A stretch of 64,000 nucleotides of DNA from Seonamhaeicola sp. (GCF_028281565.1 NZ_JANQJQ010000029.1:44009-108008), one strand, 5' to 3'; positions 43,187-52,780 are shown, counted from the stretch's first letter. Notes: generated from the letters alone by a model not told the origin. Program-made: numbers and translations.

Positions 43187-45145
43187 ATGCAAAGAATAAC
43201 AAAACTTTCATTTGTAATCTTATGTTTTTGTATTGGTCAAATTGCTTTTGGTCAATCAAAATCTATCGTAGAAAAAGAAGCCGAGTTCTATAAAATAGAA
43301 GATATCCAAATTCCAAAGGACATCAAATTGGAAGTAGGCGGTTTAGCCTTAACAGATGATGACAAACTAGGCGTATCTACAAGACGTGGGGAAGTTTGGC
43401 TGGTTGAAAATCCGTATAGCAAAACACCTAATTTCAAATTATATGCTCATGGCCTGCACGAAGCATTAGGTTTAGCCTATAAAGACAACGCCTTTTATTT
43501 ATCTCAACGTGGAGAGCTAACCCGATTGGAAGATAAAGATGGTGATGATGAAGCCGATACATACAAAACTATTTTCTCATGGCCGTTATCGGGTAACTAC
43601 CACGACTACTCATACGGACCTAAATTTGATAAAAATGGAGATATGATAGTCACCTTAAATTTGTCTTGGACCAACGGCGGCCAAAGCACAGTAAGATGGC
43701 GCGGGTGGATGTTAAAGATCACACCTGAAGGCAAAATGACACCAATTGCTACCGGATTACGTTCACCGGCGGGGTTTGGCATTAATGCTGAAGGCGACTA
43801 CTTCTTTACCGAGAACCAGGGTGACTGGGTAGGATCAGGAAGAATGACGCATTTAGAGGTTGGTGATTTTGGAGGACATCCAGCCGGTTTAAAATGGTCT
43901 GACGATCCGCAATCACCTCTAAAACTAAAACCGGGGGACATCGAAGATAATTCAGGTTTAACTTTATACGAATATGCTGAAAAGGTACCGGAGTTAAAAG
44001 CTCCGGCTATTTGGTTCCCACATACTATTTTAGGTATTTCTACCTCCGATGTTTTATATGATACCAGTGGCGGAAAGTTTGGTCCGTTTAGCGGGCAACA
44101 ATTTGTGGGTGACCAGGGGCATAGTAAGATCATGCGCGTTTATATGGAAAAGGTAAACGGTGTCTATCAAGGTGCCGCATTCCCTTTTGTGGAAGGTTTC
44201 TCTTCCGGTGTATTAAGAATGGTTTGGGGTAGTGATAATAGTATGTTTGTTGGTATGACCAGTAGAGGCTGGGCATCTACCGGAACAGACGAGTACGGTT
44301 TACAGCGGTTGGTTTGGACCGGTAAAACGCCATTTGAAATTAAAACCATGAAAGCCCTTGATGACGGTTTTGAACTGGAATTCACTAAACCCATCAACAA
44401 AACTCAGGCTGAAGATATTTCTAACTACAAAATGGTCACTTTTACTTATAAATATCATAAAACTTATGGTAGCCCAATCATTGATCAACAAAATGCCATG
44501 GTTCATAAGGCAGAAGTATCTGATGATGGCTTAAAAGTGAAGTTAGTCGTTCATGGTATGCGGTTAGGGTTTATCCATCAATTGGAAATTCCTGGTTTAA
44601 AGGCTACTTCAGGCGAAACATTATTACATAAAAAAGCGTATTATACGTTGAATGAAGTGCCGGGTGGTGAGTTGAGATCGATGCAGATGGAAATGAAAAA
44701 ATCGGATAAAAAAGTAGAGCAACCTAAACGCGTTACGTCCATACCACATGAATGGGGAGAGGATGGCGCCGATGAAAAAATATCAATTGGTACCGTTCCC
44801 GGTTTAAAATACGATGTTGAAGAAATCACGATTAGCCGAAATAGTAAAATTGAGTTTACACTTAACAACAATGACGATATGATCCACAACGTAGTGATCA
44901 CAAGTAAACAAGGAAAAGACATTGCGCTTAAGGTTGGACAGGAAGCTTTAGGCTTAGGTCTTGACGGTCCGGATTTAAACTATGTCCCATTTAGTGATTT
45001 AGTACTGGCCCATTCCGGCACGGTTGGCCCTGAAGACTCCGAAACCATTTATTTCACCTCCCCTGATGAACCGGGTGAATACTGGATTGTTTGTACTTTC
45101 CCTGGCCATTACCTAACCATGTTAACCAAACTTATTGTGAAATAA
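43187..45145 (+). CDS. Beta-propeller protein fused to an azurin-like cupredoxin
   Basis: A 652-residue exported protein (signal 1-22, IGQIAFG). Residues about 35-390 form a sugar-dehydrogenase-type beta-propeller like those common in Planctomycetes and Bacteroidota (VGGLALTDDDKLGVSTRRGEVWLV). The last 100 residues are a cupredoxin with type 1 copper ligands His567, Cys636, His641 and Met645; C-x4-H-x3-M is the azurin spacing. This looks like a redox enzyme with a built-in copper electron carrier, able to accept electrons from the sugar dehydrogenases. The N-terminal catalytic role is not certain. Confidence 0.78.
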   Translation: MQRITKLSFVILCFCIGQIAFGQSKSIVEKEAEFYKIEDIQIPKDIKLEVGGLALTDDDKLGVSTRRGEVWLVENPYSKTPNFKLYAHGLHEALGLAYKDNAFYLSQRGELTRLEDKDGDDEADTYKTIFSWPLSGNYHDYSYGPKFDKNGDMIVTLNLSWTNGGQSTVRWRGWMLKITPEGKMTPIATGLRSPAGFGINAEGDYFFTENQGDWVGSGRMTHLEVGDFGGHPAGLKWSDDPQSPLKLKPGDIEDNSGLTLYEYAEKVPELKAPAIWFPHTILGISTSDVLYDTSGGKFGPFSGQQFVGDQGHSKIMRVYMEKVNGVYQGAAFPFVEGFSSGVLRMVWGSDNSMFVGMTSRGWASTGTDEYGLQRLVWTGKTPFEIKTMKALDDGFELEFTKPINKTQAEDISNYKMVTFTYKYHKTYGSPIIDQQNAMVHKAEVSDDGLKVKLVVHGMRLGFIHQLEIPGLKATSGETLLHKKAYYTLNEVPGGELRSMQMEMKKSDKKVEQPKRVTSIPHEWGEDGADEKISIGTVPGLKYDVEEITISRNSKIEFTLNNNDDMIHNVVITSKQGKDIALKVGQEALGLGLDGPDLNYVPFSDLVLAHSGTVGPEDSETIYFTSPDEPGEYWIVCTFPGHYLTMLTKLIVK

Positions 45146-45170
45146 AATTAATTCTCTATAGTGACTCATA

Positions 45171-45200
45171 AAAAAGAGGCTCCGTTTAGAGCCTCTTTTT
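45171..45200. terminator. Bidirectional terminator between convergent genes
   Basis: Arms AAAAAGAGGCTC (45171-45182) and GAGCCTCTTTTT (45189-45200) with a 6-nt loop and A/T tracts on both sides, between the cupredoxin fusion gene and the convergent ThuA gene. Confidence 0.88.
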
Positions 45201-45221
45201 GTTTTATGGAAATGGTATTTG

Positions 45222-45974
45222 TTAAAAATTTGACACCTTCCCTGTGGCGGCCCATTCCGTACCTCTCAACATGATTTTTTTCCAGTGCTCATTTTCTAAA
45301 GCTTCCACATTGTGTCCCAGAACATTATAGAAGCATCTGCCGGTTCCTTTAAGATTCCAGAACATGACAGGTTCCATCATGTCTCTTCCGTTGTTGTCTT
45401 TTTTTGAGAAAGATGATGCCAAAATATTTACTGAATCCTGTAACTTCATTTCTACCCAAAGCTCATCTTTAATCCGGAAATTGCTTAGACCTTTCGTTAT
45501 AGGGTGGTCTTTATCATCAATGATCACCTCATGATCCGTAATTTTTCCATGCCTGGTCCTACCGAACCATGTACCACCAATCAGCTCATGAAACTCCTTC
45601 CAGTCATAAAAGGCAGCACTGGCCGCATGAAACAATACAAAGCCTCCTCCGCTTTCTATGTATTTCATCAAACCCTGTTTTGTTGTATCGGGCCAATCCA
45701 CCTTGTTCTCCGGCCATGGATTCCAGTTACTCAAAACTACATCAAACTTTTTAAAATCATTATAGCCTAAAGTATCCGGAGATTCGGTTACATGTACTTC
45801 AAATCGCCCCGATTCATTGTACATGGTTTTTAATTGTTTTGTGGTGGCTTTCCAATCGTGGTTATTAGTTCCGGTAAGAACGATCAGACGTAGTTTTCCT
45901 TCGTCCTTTTTTACACAGCTAAAGAAAAAGCCTAGTAAAATTGAACAGATTATTAGTCTCAATAAATAATTCAT
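45222..45974 (-). CDS. ThuA-domain lipoprotein
   Basis: About 250 residues from the ATG at 45974; the TTG further upstream is unlikely. It has a lipoprotein signal (LGFFFSCVKKDE, Cys20) followed by a ThuA (class I glutamine-amidotransferase-like) fold: IVLTGTNNHDWKATTKQL near 30-47, GGGFVLFHAASAAFYDWKEF near 108-127, GRTRHGKITDHEVII near 136-150 and FYNVLGHNVEAL near 223-234. ThuA was named for trehalose/keto-trehalose use in rhizobia, which fits the keto-sugar theme. It follows the AraC gene by 21 bp. Confidence 0.83.
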   Translation of the reverse strand: MNYLLRLIICSILLGFFFSCVKKDEGKLRLIVLTGTNNHDWKATTKQLKTMYNESGRFEVHVTESPDTLGYNDFKKFDVVLSNWNPWPENKVDWPDTTKQGLMKYIESGGGFVLFHAASAAFYDWKEFHELIGGTWFGRTRHGKITDHEVIIDDKDHPITKGLSNFRIKDELWVEMKLQDSVNILASSFSKKDNNGRDMMEPVMFWNLKGTGRCFYNVLGHNVEALENEHWKKIMLRGTEWAATGKVSNF

Positions 45975-45995
45975 AACAAAAATCAAGTGATTACC

Positions 45996-47018
45996 TTAGT
46001 AACTTACTTCTTCCGTGAACCCCAATTTATAACGCCTTGGTGAACACTTGAACCTTTTTTTAAAAACCGTAGCAAAATACTGAGTACTGGAAAATCCACA
46101 ATCGTAACAAATATCGGATATACTCTTAGGTTCCCTTGCTTTTAACATTCTCGCAGCAGCTTCCAACCTTAAATTGATCAGGTAATTCACAGGGGTCATA
46201 TTTGTCAATTCTTTACAATACTTTGAGAGACTGGTCATTCCCAATCCGCAGTAATCCGCCATATCGTCAAGCGACCAATAACGTGCATAGTCCGTTTCAA
46301 GGTGCTTTAGAAATATCTCTACGGTTCTTTTATTAATAATAAGCGATTCATCCAAAGCTATTTTATCTTTTTTGAACAAATCAACCAGTTCCAGAAGTAA
46401 TTCGTTCACTAAAATGTTCAATTTGGAATGCGGTATAGTGACATCGCACCTATCCAGGCACCTTCCCAATTCAGTAAAATAACTTCTAATTTTTTTATTG
46501 GTTTTCCAAACCGGCATTTCATTTTGCCTAAGCACCTTGGTTAAAAAATCCAGATCCTCTTTGGCAAGAATGATCCAATCGGGCCATTGCCAATCCTGAT
46601 GTGGCTGCCTGACACCAACATCAATAATTATCCAGTACAATCTACTTATGGCCACATTAGGATCCCCTAATTTATGAGGTTGCCACGGCCTGGTTATTGT
46701 AAAGTCACCTGAAGTCAGTTCATATTGTTCATTACTTCCTCTACAGAATGTTAAGTTTCCCGATTCTAAAAATGTAAACTCTATGCCCTCATTTCTATGC
46801 CAATCCAACCCCCAGTTCTGATTTATCTTTGCATCCCAATATCCAATGCTATAAACGCCCGGCAAAACATGATCGGGAAGGTCAATCCCGGGATAATCTG
46901 CCCTCCGAAGTGCCTGCATTTTCAATTGTCCTGAATTAGCTGCATTATCCAGGGGCTCACACCGATCCGGTTGATACATCATATAGAAATCTTCATATCT
47001 GTCCTTCTTTTTTTTCAT
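45996..47018 (-). CDS. AraC-family regulator, paralog of the 22533 regulator
   Basis: A 340-residue protein with the same architecture as the regulator at 22533: an N-terminal cupin-like sensor (SIGYWDAKINQNWGLDWHRNEGIEF near 56-80, GVRQPHQDWQWPDWI near 135-149) and a C-terminal AraC DNA-binding domain (CGFSSTQYFATVFKKRFKCSPRRYK near 308-332). No operator copy of the TTCASTGAA type is seen in its own 107-bp upstream gap. It probably controls the adjacent ThuA gene and perhaps the isomerase/haem-protein unit. Confidence 0.87.
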   Translation of the reverse strand: MKKKKDRYEDFYMMYQPDRCEPLDNAANSGQLKMQALRRADYPGIDLPDHVLPGVYSIGYWDAKINQNWGLDWHRNEGIEFTFLESGNLTFCRGSNEQYELTSGDFTITRPWQPHKLGDPNVAISRLYWIIIDVGVRQPHQDWQWPDWIILAKEDLDFLTKVLRQNEMPVWKTNKKIRSYFTELGRCLDRCDVTIPHSKLNILVNELLLELVDLFKKDKIALDESLIINKRTVEIFLKHLETDYARYWSLDDMADYCGLGMTSLSKYCKELTNMTPVNYLINLRLEAAARMLKAREPKSISDICYDCGFSSTQYFATVFKKRFKCSPRRYKLGFTEEVSY

Positions 47019-47078
47019 TAAATCAAAAAGATCCTAATTAGTAATTAATTCATTTAGTAAGACCTTTCAATTTACAAA

Positions 47079-47097
47079 AAAGAGAACAATTCTCTTT
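47079..47097 (-). terminator. Terminator after the isomerase gene at 47126
   Basis: Arms AAAGAGAA and TTCTCTTT with a 3-nt loop, followed on the minus strand by TTTG. It separates the 50601-47126 unit from the AraC/ThuA unit. Confidence 0.7.
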
Positions 47098-47125
47098 AAT
47101 TAATACTAATCAAAAACCCCGCTAT

Positions 47126-47977
47126 TTAATTGTTGAGCTCAAGTTTTTTAAGATAGTCGTAACTGGCTTTTACGGCTTCTTCACCCGCTACTTCCAGTGT
47201 AGTATAACCGTCAAACCCACTTTCAACTAATGATTTGTAAACGTCCTCAATCCCAATAACCCCGGACCCTAAAGGAATTAGAGACATCCCACAACCGAAC
47301 GCCTTCCCCCTTTGTTCTATATATTCTGCCGGTAGGTCTTTCCAATGTACATGCTCTATTCTATCTCCTAATTTATTGATCATGTCAATAGGGTCTCCTC
47401 CTCCTAACCAAAGGTTTCCCGTATCCAGATTGACTCCCAAAGCGTCGGAGTTACAGGCATCAATAATGCGCTCCATATGTTGCACGGAATCTGTGTATTT
47501 TCCGTGTGGTTCCAGTAGAATTTGGACCCCGTAATCCTGGGCCATTTTTAATGGCTCATAGAGCTTTTCACGTATGGTGAAAATCGCTTCATCATCAGTT
47601 AAATTTTCTCCAAAAGATGTATGTGCATCTCCTTCAGTAGTGATTACATGCTTGATTCCAATTGACGCTGCCATTCTGATGGCTTTTACGATCTGGGATG
47701 TTCCATAACGCCATGGTGCCGCAGGATCTAATAATGTAGCATGCGCACATACGCTGGTTAATGTAATACCTCGTGATTCAAACAAACGCCTAATATCAAA
47801 GGCGTTGGCGTCTAAACTTGCCACGGCATTAAATCCGAAATGAGACCCTAAACAAGCCCCGTCGGCATTATCTGTTACATCGGCATATTCTATACCCCAT
47901 GCTTGTATTTGATCTGCTTGCTGTTCTAATGTTTGAAACGGATTGATTAGTGCAAAACATCCTATTTTAATAGCCAT
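47126..47977 (-). CDS. Sugar phosphate isomerase/epimerase family TIM-barrel protein
   Basis: A 283-residue TIM barrel without a signal peptide. Metal-site segments are HVITTEGDAHTSFGENL near 109-125, VQILLEPHGKYTDSVQHMERII near 150-171, LGVNLDTGNLWLGGGDPIDMI near 178-198, EHVHWKDLPAEY near 208-219 and GYTTLEVAGEEAV near 257-269. It belongs to the same superfamily as three other proteins here but lacks a Tat signal, so it works in the cytoplasm. Last gene of the unit with DUF6807 and haem-c proteins. Confidence 0.82.
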   Translation of the reverse strand: MAIKIGCFALINPFQTLEQQADQIQAWGIEYADVTDNADGACLGSHFGFNAVASLDANAFDIRRLFESRGITLTSVCAHATLLDPAAPWRYGTSQIVKAIRMAASIGIKHVITTEGDAHTSFGENLTDDEAIFTIREKLYEPLKMAQDYGVQILLEPHGKYTDSVQHMERIIDACNSDALGVNLDTGNLWLGGGDPIDMINKLGDRIEHVHWKDLPAEYIEQRGKAFGCGMSLIPLGSGVIGIEDVYKSLVESGFDGYTTLEVAGEEAVKASYDYLKKLELNN

Positions 47978-48016
47978 AATGTTTATTGTTTAATTAGTAA
48001 ATATATCTGATCACTT

Positions 48017-48970
48017 TTATTTAGAAGTCCACTTCTGCCATGCTTCATTGGCCAAATCACGATTTAGACCATTTGGTGAAACCAAAATCCTATAACTTAG
48101 CTTCAAAGATTCTCCGGATTTTAGTTCTTTAGAGTTCTCATAGATTACTGCCGGGCTGAAATAGGGCATATCAGGGCTTATATACCATTTTGAAGGATAA
48201 TTTAGATTTGATGGGTGATCCATGAACAAAAGGCTTCCGCCATCCTCATTTTGATATGTCATCCATGAAGCCGATTGTCCGTGCAATGCATCCTTGTTTC
48301 CTTTTTCTAAAGCATCTGCAATTTCCAATTCAACACCATTACCGCTTAAAAATGCCCCTTTTAACATGTTTTTATTCATACGAACAGATAATCCGGCATA
48401 ACCGCCATAGGGTTTGGCATTAGGCTCACCTGCAATTGGGGTCCGATCCAATAAAAGATCAAGACCTAAGGCGGTGAATTCACCATACCAATCTATGGTA
48501 TAGTTTCCTGCGCTATCGGGCACCGATACCACAATGGTTCGGGTTTCTTTCAAAAGGGCATCCGAATCAATGGAAGGCGCATATTCTAAATGCTGAACAA
48601 ACTCAATGGATTTATCATTAAAAACCTGTCGTTCATTTGAAAGTAGCCTGGTATAACCTCCAACAGGAACCCCGGTATATCCTTTTTCTTCCCAATAGTT
48701 AACGCCATTTATAATTTTCCATGAAAACCAGAGTCCGCGGTGCCAAGGGTGATCTGTCTTTGGTAAATCTGTAAATGTGGTTCCATCTGTGTTAGCGAGT
48801 GGATGAAAAAATGGTTTTCCTTTTAATGGGTCATGATTTAAGGTCCATAACAACTTACCATCATGCTTCACCGAAGTGGAAAGCTCAGATTCAACAATGT
48901 CGATCCTACTGGTGCAACTAATATGGCATATAACAACGGTTATAAAAAGTATGTAGAATAGACGTCTCAT
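48017..48970 (-). CDS. DUF6807 (PmoA-like) lipoprotein
   Basis: A 317-residue lipoprotein (ITVVICHISCTSRID, Cys19). It matches the DUF6807 family, often labelled PmoA in Planctomycetes and Bacteroidota: GKPFFHPLANTDGTTFTDLP near 51-70, DHPWHRGLWFSWKIINGVNYWEE near 73-95, SWMTYQNEDGGSLLFMDHPSNLNYPSKWY near 234-262. The function is unknown; family members are usually found beside Gfo/Idh and TIM-barrel sugar genes, as here. The methane-monooxygenase name is misleading. Confidence 0.8.
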   Translation of the reverse strand: MRRLFYILFITVVICHISCTSRIDIVESELSTSVKHDGKLLWTLNHDPLKGKPFFHPLANTDGTTFTDLPKTDHPWHRGLWFSWKIINGVNYWEEKGYTGVPVGGYTRLLSNERQVFNDKSIEFVQHLEYAPSIDSDALLKETRTIVVSVPDSAGNYTIDWYGEFTALGLDLLLDRTPIAGEPNAKPYGGYAGLSVRMNKNMLKGAFLSGNGVELEIADALEKGNKDALHGQSASWMTYQNEDGGSLLFMDHPSNLNYPSKWYISPDMPYFSPAVIYENSKELKSGESLKLSYRILVSPNGLNRDLANEAWQKWTSK

Positions 48971-48981
48971 ATTATTTTGTG

Positions 48982-50601
48982 CTATTCAGCATCCAGTTTT
49001 AAACTTTGCATATACCCAACCAAATCACGGATTTCCTCATCGTTTAAGCCTCCCAATAACCCTGGTGGCATAAGGGATTTATCAATAAATTTTCTTGATT
49101 CTATATCTGAGGTTTTGATAGAGACTTTTTCGTTTCCAGCTATTACCAGAACAACTTCTTCAGTATTACTGGTATACATTCTTCCAAAATAAGATGTACC
49201 GTCTTTTGTGTCGATTCGCATCTGATCAAAACCAGTTTTAATGTTTTTATCGGGATCCACTATAGATTCGATGATTTGATCTTTGGTCAAAAGATTTCCT
49301 ATCCCCAATAAATCCGGTCCCAGCATCTCTTCACTTCCATTTATGGAATGGCATGTAGCACAAGCTCTTTGCTTGAAGAGACTTTTTCCTTTGGTAACAT
49401 TACCGGTTATAACCGCAGAAATTTCTTTGGGGTCGTCTGGTTCTATCCAATCGGCAACCACCATTTTATAAATAGCCCCCATAGGCTCTTTATAGGGCAC
49501 ATGCATACGTCCTTCAGTTCCAAATTGAGATAAGTATAGGTCGCCATTAGCATCGAAATCCAAATCGGAAAGCTTTTCAATTTTATCTGCTATCGGGTAT
49601 TCCTTAGCTTCATATTCTCCATTTTCTTTTTTAGTCATACGAATCCGTGACACGGAACCTTCCTTCCACTGGCCATCAGGCCCCCAATAAGAAACGAACA
49701 AATCACCGGCAGTCCCATCAAAATCATTGTCTTTTGGATTAAAGACGATCCCTACTGGTGAAAAACCATATTTTAGTTTTACCAAAGGTTCTGTAACTTT
49801 GGGTTGATCAGGATATTTTTTGGGATTATTGCCATAGAAATTTCCCTGAACGGCATGATTGAGTTCTTCATACTTATTTTCATTACCACGGTTATCTGAA
49901 AAGAATACCTCGTCCTCATCATTCAATGTCAACCCATATGCAAACCGTAGTCCGGTGGCAAATCTTTCATAAGACTTACCATCTGGAGCAATTTTTAAAA
50001 TGGAGCCTCTTAATTTATTTGGGTCAGGCGCAGCTATGTTATTCAATTGATCTGTGCAGAGAATTGCAAACAAATTACCTTTTGAATCGAAATCAAGACC
50101 AAAGGTCCAGTCCCAATAATGTAAAGTCCAGGGAAAATCGTCAAAAAAAGTATAACTGTTGTCCGCAACCTGGTCTTCATTTGTGTCTTCATACACCCTT
50201 ATTTCCTGGGTTGTTGCCACATACATTTTGTTATCCTTAAAGGCTATACTTGTTGGGTAGCGGAGACTGTCGTTCTTTACATCGCAATAGAGTTTTGCGT
50301 GATCCTCAAGACCATCGCCATCCGTATCATAAAGTGAATATATCTCTCCGGTATAATTTGCAGCATAAATTACATTTTCCGGACCTGCAATAATAGCTGT
50401 GGGATTCCATAACGTAACCCCTGTTTTTATTGGAAGTTTAATGGCAGCATAACGGCCATAAACCTTTACAGTGTTATCTGTGTTTTTGATTATGGTTTTT
50501 TCCCATTCTGAAAAAACCCGTTCCTTTTTTGAGTCTTTTTTACAAGAGACCACTAGTGTAATCAACAATAAAGGATAAATTAACTTATTTAGCTTTTTCA
50601 T
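48982..50601 (-). CDS. Beta-propeller lipoprotein with C-terminal haem c domain
   Basis: About 539 residues from the ATG at 50601; a TTG at 50607 is the less likely start. Lipobox Cys20 (LITLVVSCKKD). Residues about 40-390 form a six-bladed propeller of the sugar-dehydrogenase type with repeated D-x-D-x-D-like loops (YDTDGDGLEDHA). The C-terminus is a cytochrome c domain with CATCH (Cys414, Cys417, His418) and a distal Met near 511 in SLMPPG. It probably accepts electrons from periplasmic sugar oxidation. First gene of the unit running to 47126. Confidence 0.85.
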   Translation of the reverse strand: MKKLNKLIYPLLLITLVVSCKKDSKKERVFSEWEKTIIKNTDNTVKVYGRYAAIKLPIKTGVTLWNPTAIIAGPENVIYAANYTGEIYSLYDTDGDGLEDHAKLYCDVKNDSLRYPTSIAFKDNKMYVATTQEIRVYEDTNEDQVADNSYTFFDDFPWTLHYWDWTFGLDFDSKGNLFAILCTDQLNNIAAPDPNKLRGSILKIAPDGKSYERFATGLRFAYGLTLNDEDEVFFSDNRGNENKYEELNHAVQGNFYGNNPKKYPDQPKVTEPLVKLKYGFSPVGIVFNPKDNDFDGTAGDLFVSYWGPDGQWKEGSVSRIRMTKKENGEYEAKEYPIADKIEKLSDLDFDANGDLYLSQFGTEGRMHVPYKEPMGAIYKMVVADWIEPDDPKEISAVITGNVTKGKSLFKQRACATCHSINGSEEMLGPDLLGIGNLLTKDQIIESIVDPDKNIKTGFDQMRIDTKDGTSYFGRMYTSNTEEVVLVIAGNEKVSIKTSDIESRKFIDKSLMPPGLLGGLNDEEIRDLVGYMQSLKLDAE

Positions 50602-50710
50602 ATTCAACGTTATTAAATAATGGCTAAAGTTAAGCTATGATTGAAATAAAAATGTTTAATATATCCCGCCACAAGATTTTAAACTTAATATTTTGAAAAA
50701 GAACATAAAA

Positions 50711-50734
50711 AAAGAGGCTCAAATGAGCCTCTTT
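50711..50734 (-). terminator. Terminator after the azurin gene
   Basis: Perfect 10-bp stem (arms AAAGAGGCTC and GAGCCTCTTT, 4-nt loop) followed on the minus strand by T7, 25 bp after the azurin stop. Confidence 0.87.
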
Positions 50735-50758
50735 TCTTTATATAATTTAAACAGGTGT

Positions 50759-51283
50759 TTACTCCACAATAAACTTTCCTTTCATGATAGCATAATGTCC
50801 CGGGAAACTACAAATAAAGTCGTAAGTTCCTGCTGCCGGGGCCTCAAACTCAATAGACGTGGTTTGTCCGCCACCAATTAACTTGGTATGCGCAATAATA
50901 TCGCCTTCAGAACCGGCAGGAATGTACTCTGTATCCCTTGCAGTGGCCGCTTTACCAGCAAAAGTAGCAACATCTACACCTTGTTTAAGAATAACTACAT
51001 TATGTCCCATAACATTGATATCCATCTTCCCTTTATGACGTAATGTTAATTTTACTTTTTGACCCTCCTTGGCTTTAATTTCGGTTTTATCAAACTTCAT
51101 TAAATCATCCCCAACCAGCACAATATTAGCCTCATTGGAATCTTCTTTTACTTCTTCTTTAGCATCAGATTTCGTTTCATATGAAAATCCTTCTTTTTCC
51201 TTTTCTTTTTTCTTTTCACCTCCGCAGCTTGCCAATAATCCTAAGAAAATCATGGAAACCACTATCATTTTTAGTTTGCTCAT
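50759..51283 (-). CDS. Azurin-like cupredoxin lipoprotein
   Basis: A 174-residue lipoprotein: Cys20 lipobox (FLGLLASCGG), a Lys/Glu-rich linker at 23-52, then an azurin domain. The type 1 copper ligands are His94 (GHNVV), Cys158, His163 and Met167, with the C-x4-H-x3-M spacing of azurin. It is a periplasm-facing small electron carrier, placed beside haem-c and sugar dehydrogenase genes for which it is a plausible partner. It is a single-gene unit with its own terminator. A degenerate TTCAGTGAA site lies about 97 bp upstream. Confidence 0.9.
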   Translation of the reverse strand: MSKLKMIVVSMIFLGLLASCGGEKKKEKEKEGFSYETKSDAKEEVKEDSNEANIVLVGDDLMKFDKTEIKAKEGQKVKLTLRHKGKMDINVMGHNVVILKQGVDVATFAGKAATARDTEYIPAGSEGDIIAHTKLIGGGQTTSIEFEAPAAGTYDFICSFPGHYAIMKGKFIVE

Positions 51284-51433
51284 TTTAGTGTTTTTAATTG
51301 TTTAAATAATGTATTAACTCCAAATCCTATTTAGATATTCAAATATAAAAATATAAACCAATACTTGAGTACAGTATTTTTCAGTGAAAAAAATCACAAA
51401 AAAATAGCACATTAATGAAAATAAACGATTTGT

Positions 51434-52705
51434 CTAAACTAAAAATTGAAACAGATCAGGTTTGTCATTTAGATAATCACCATAAAAATTATGCTCTTTC
51501 ATTTTTGCGATCAGCGGTTCCAAATCCTTAGAGGATTTTAACTGAATGCCCACTACTGCTGTACCGTTTTCCCTATTAGTTTTTTTGGCGTATTCAAAAT
51601 AAGTGATATCATCATCTTCCCCTAAAATATCCACTACAAATTCTTTTAAAGCTCCTGCTCTTTGAGGAAACTTCACAATAAAATAGTGCTTTAAGTTAGC
51701 GTATAGTAAAGCGCGTTCCTGAATTTCAGAAGTTCTGGTAATATCATTATTACTGCCACTTACCAAACAAACCACATTTTTACCTTTAATTTTATCCGCA
51801 TAAAAATCCAGTGCTGCGGTACTCAAGGCACCTGCAGGCTCCACCACAATGGCATCTTTGTTATAGAGTTCCAGAATGGTTTCGCAAATCTTACCCTCAG
51901 GAACGGTGATCATATCGTCTAAATAAGCATTGCAAATAGGGAAGGTTAAATCGCCAACACGTTTTACAGCAGCACCATCAACAAATTTTTCGATTTCTTT
52001 CAGCTCGGTATTCTCATTATTTCTGATGGAAACAGACATAGAGGGTGCGCCTTCGGGCTCTACTCCAATAATTTTAGTGCCTGGAGACAATGTTTTAAAA
52101 ACCGACAATAACCCTGCTGCTAATCCGCCACCGCCAACCGGAATGAAAATATAATCAATGGGTGCTTCTGCTTGTTCCATGATTTCTAAACCAATAGTGG
52201 CCTGACCTTCTATCACTTTTTTATCGTCAAAAGGATGAATACATGTTTTCCCGGATTGCTCACTTTCTAAAACGGCTGCATGATAAGCATCATCATACGT
52301 ATCACCTTCCAACTTAATATCAATGAATTCACCACCAAACATTTTCACCTGTTCCACCTTTTGCTTTGGCGTTGGCGTTGGCATATAAATAGTCCCTTTT
52401 ATCTCCAACAATTTACATGATAAGGCTACTCCCTGTGCATGATTTCCGGCACTGGCACAAACTACACCAATTTTTGATTCACTATCTGATAATGAACTTA
52501 TTTTATTATAGGCCCCTCTTATTTTATAAGAACGAACCTGCTGCAGGTCTTCTCTCTTAAAAAATATATTCGCATCAAACTTATTGGAATACCTTAAACC
52601 ATAGCTTAAAGGTGTAACTGCCGATACCTTTTTAATAGTTTCTGCTGCTAACTTGACATCCTTAATATCAGGAAAATAAATTATGTTTTCCTTATGCATT
52701 GTCAT
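51434..52705 (-). CDS. ilvA: Threonine ammonia-lyase (threonine dehydratase)
   Basis: First committed step of isoleucine synthesis: threonine to 2-oxobutanoate. A 423-residue PLP enzyme with the PLP lysine in FFKREDLQQVRSYKIRGAYNKI near 48-69, the phosphate-binding SAGNHAQGVA near 88-97 and VPVGGGGLAAGLL near 190-202, plus a C-terminal ACT-like regulatory region. ATG at 52705 is used; 52699 is an alternative. It follows ilvC but a terminator lies between them, so it has its own promoter. Confidence 0.92.
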   Translation of the reverse strand: MTMHKENIIYFPDIKDVKLAAETIKKVSAVTPLSYGLRYSNKFDANIFFKREDLQQVRSYKIRGAYNKISSLSDSESKIGVVCASAGNHAQGVALSCKLLEIKGTIYMPTPTPKQKVEQVKMFGGEFIDIKLEGDTYDDAYHAAVLESEQSGKTCIHPFDDKKVIEGQATIGLEIMEQAEAPIDYIFIPVGGGGLAAGLLSVFKTLSPGTKIIGVEPEGAPSMSVSIRNNENTELKEIEKFVDGAAVKRVGDLTFPICNAYLDDMITVPEGKICETILELYNKDAIVVEPAGALSTAALDFYADKIKGKNVVCLVSGSNNDITRTSEIQERALLYANLKHYFIVKFPQRAGALKEFVVDILGEDDDITYFEYAKKTNRENGTAVVGIQLKSSKDLEPLIAKMKEHNFYGDYLNDKPDLFQFLV

Positions 52706-52735
52706 AACTTTTGTAAGCTTTAAATTTACTGATGT

Positions 52736-52763
52736 GCAAGTTACGTAATTGTACTCTCACCAA
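52736..52763 (-). promoter_or_regulatory. Possible ilvA promoter
   Basis: On the minus strand TTG (52761-52763), 17 nt, then TAACTTGC (52736-52743), a one-base-short match to the -33/-7 pattern of Bacteroidota, about 31 bp before the ilvA start. Confidence 0.35.
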
Positions 52764-52780
52764 AAATATTAAAAACAAAA

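Noticed and set aside
47079..47097. AAAGAGAA/TTCTCTTT palindrome as an AraC operator
   Set aside because: Its place after a stop codon and the following T run fit a terminator better.
48017..48970. Methane monooxygenase subunit (PmoA) label for the DUF6807 protein
   Set aside because: It is a soluble lipoprotein without the membrane helices of a true PmoA; the name is a legacy label.
51368..51400. Fifth TTCAGTGAA site upstream of the azurin gene
   Set aside because: The core is present at 51380-51388 but the flanking TGT and ACA are AGT and AAA, so I do not count it as a full operator; it may be a weak site.
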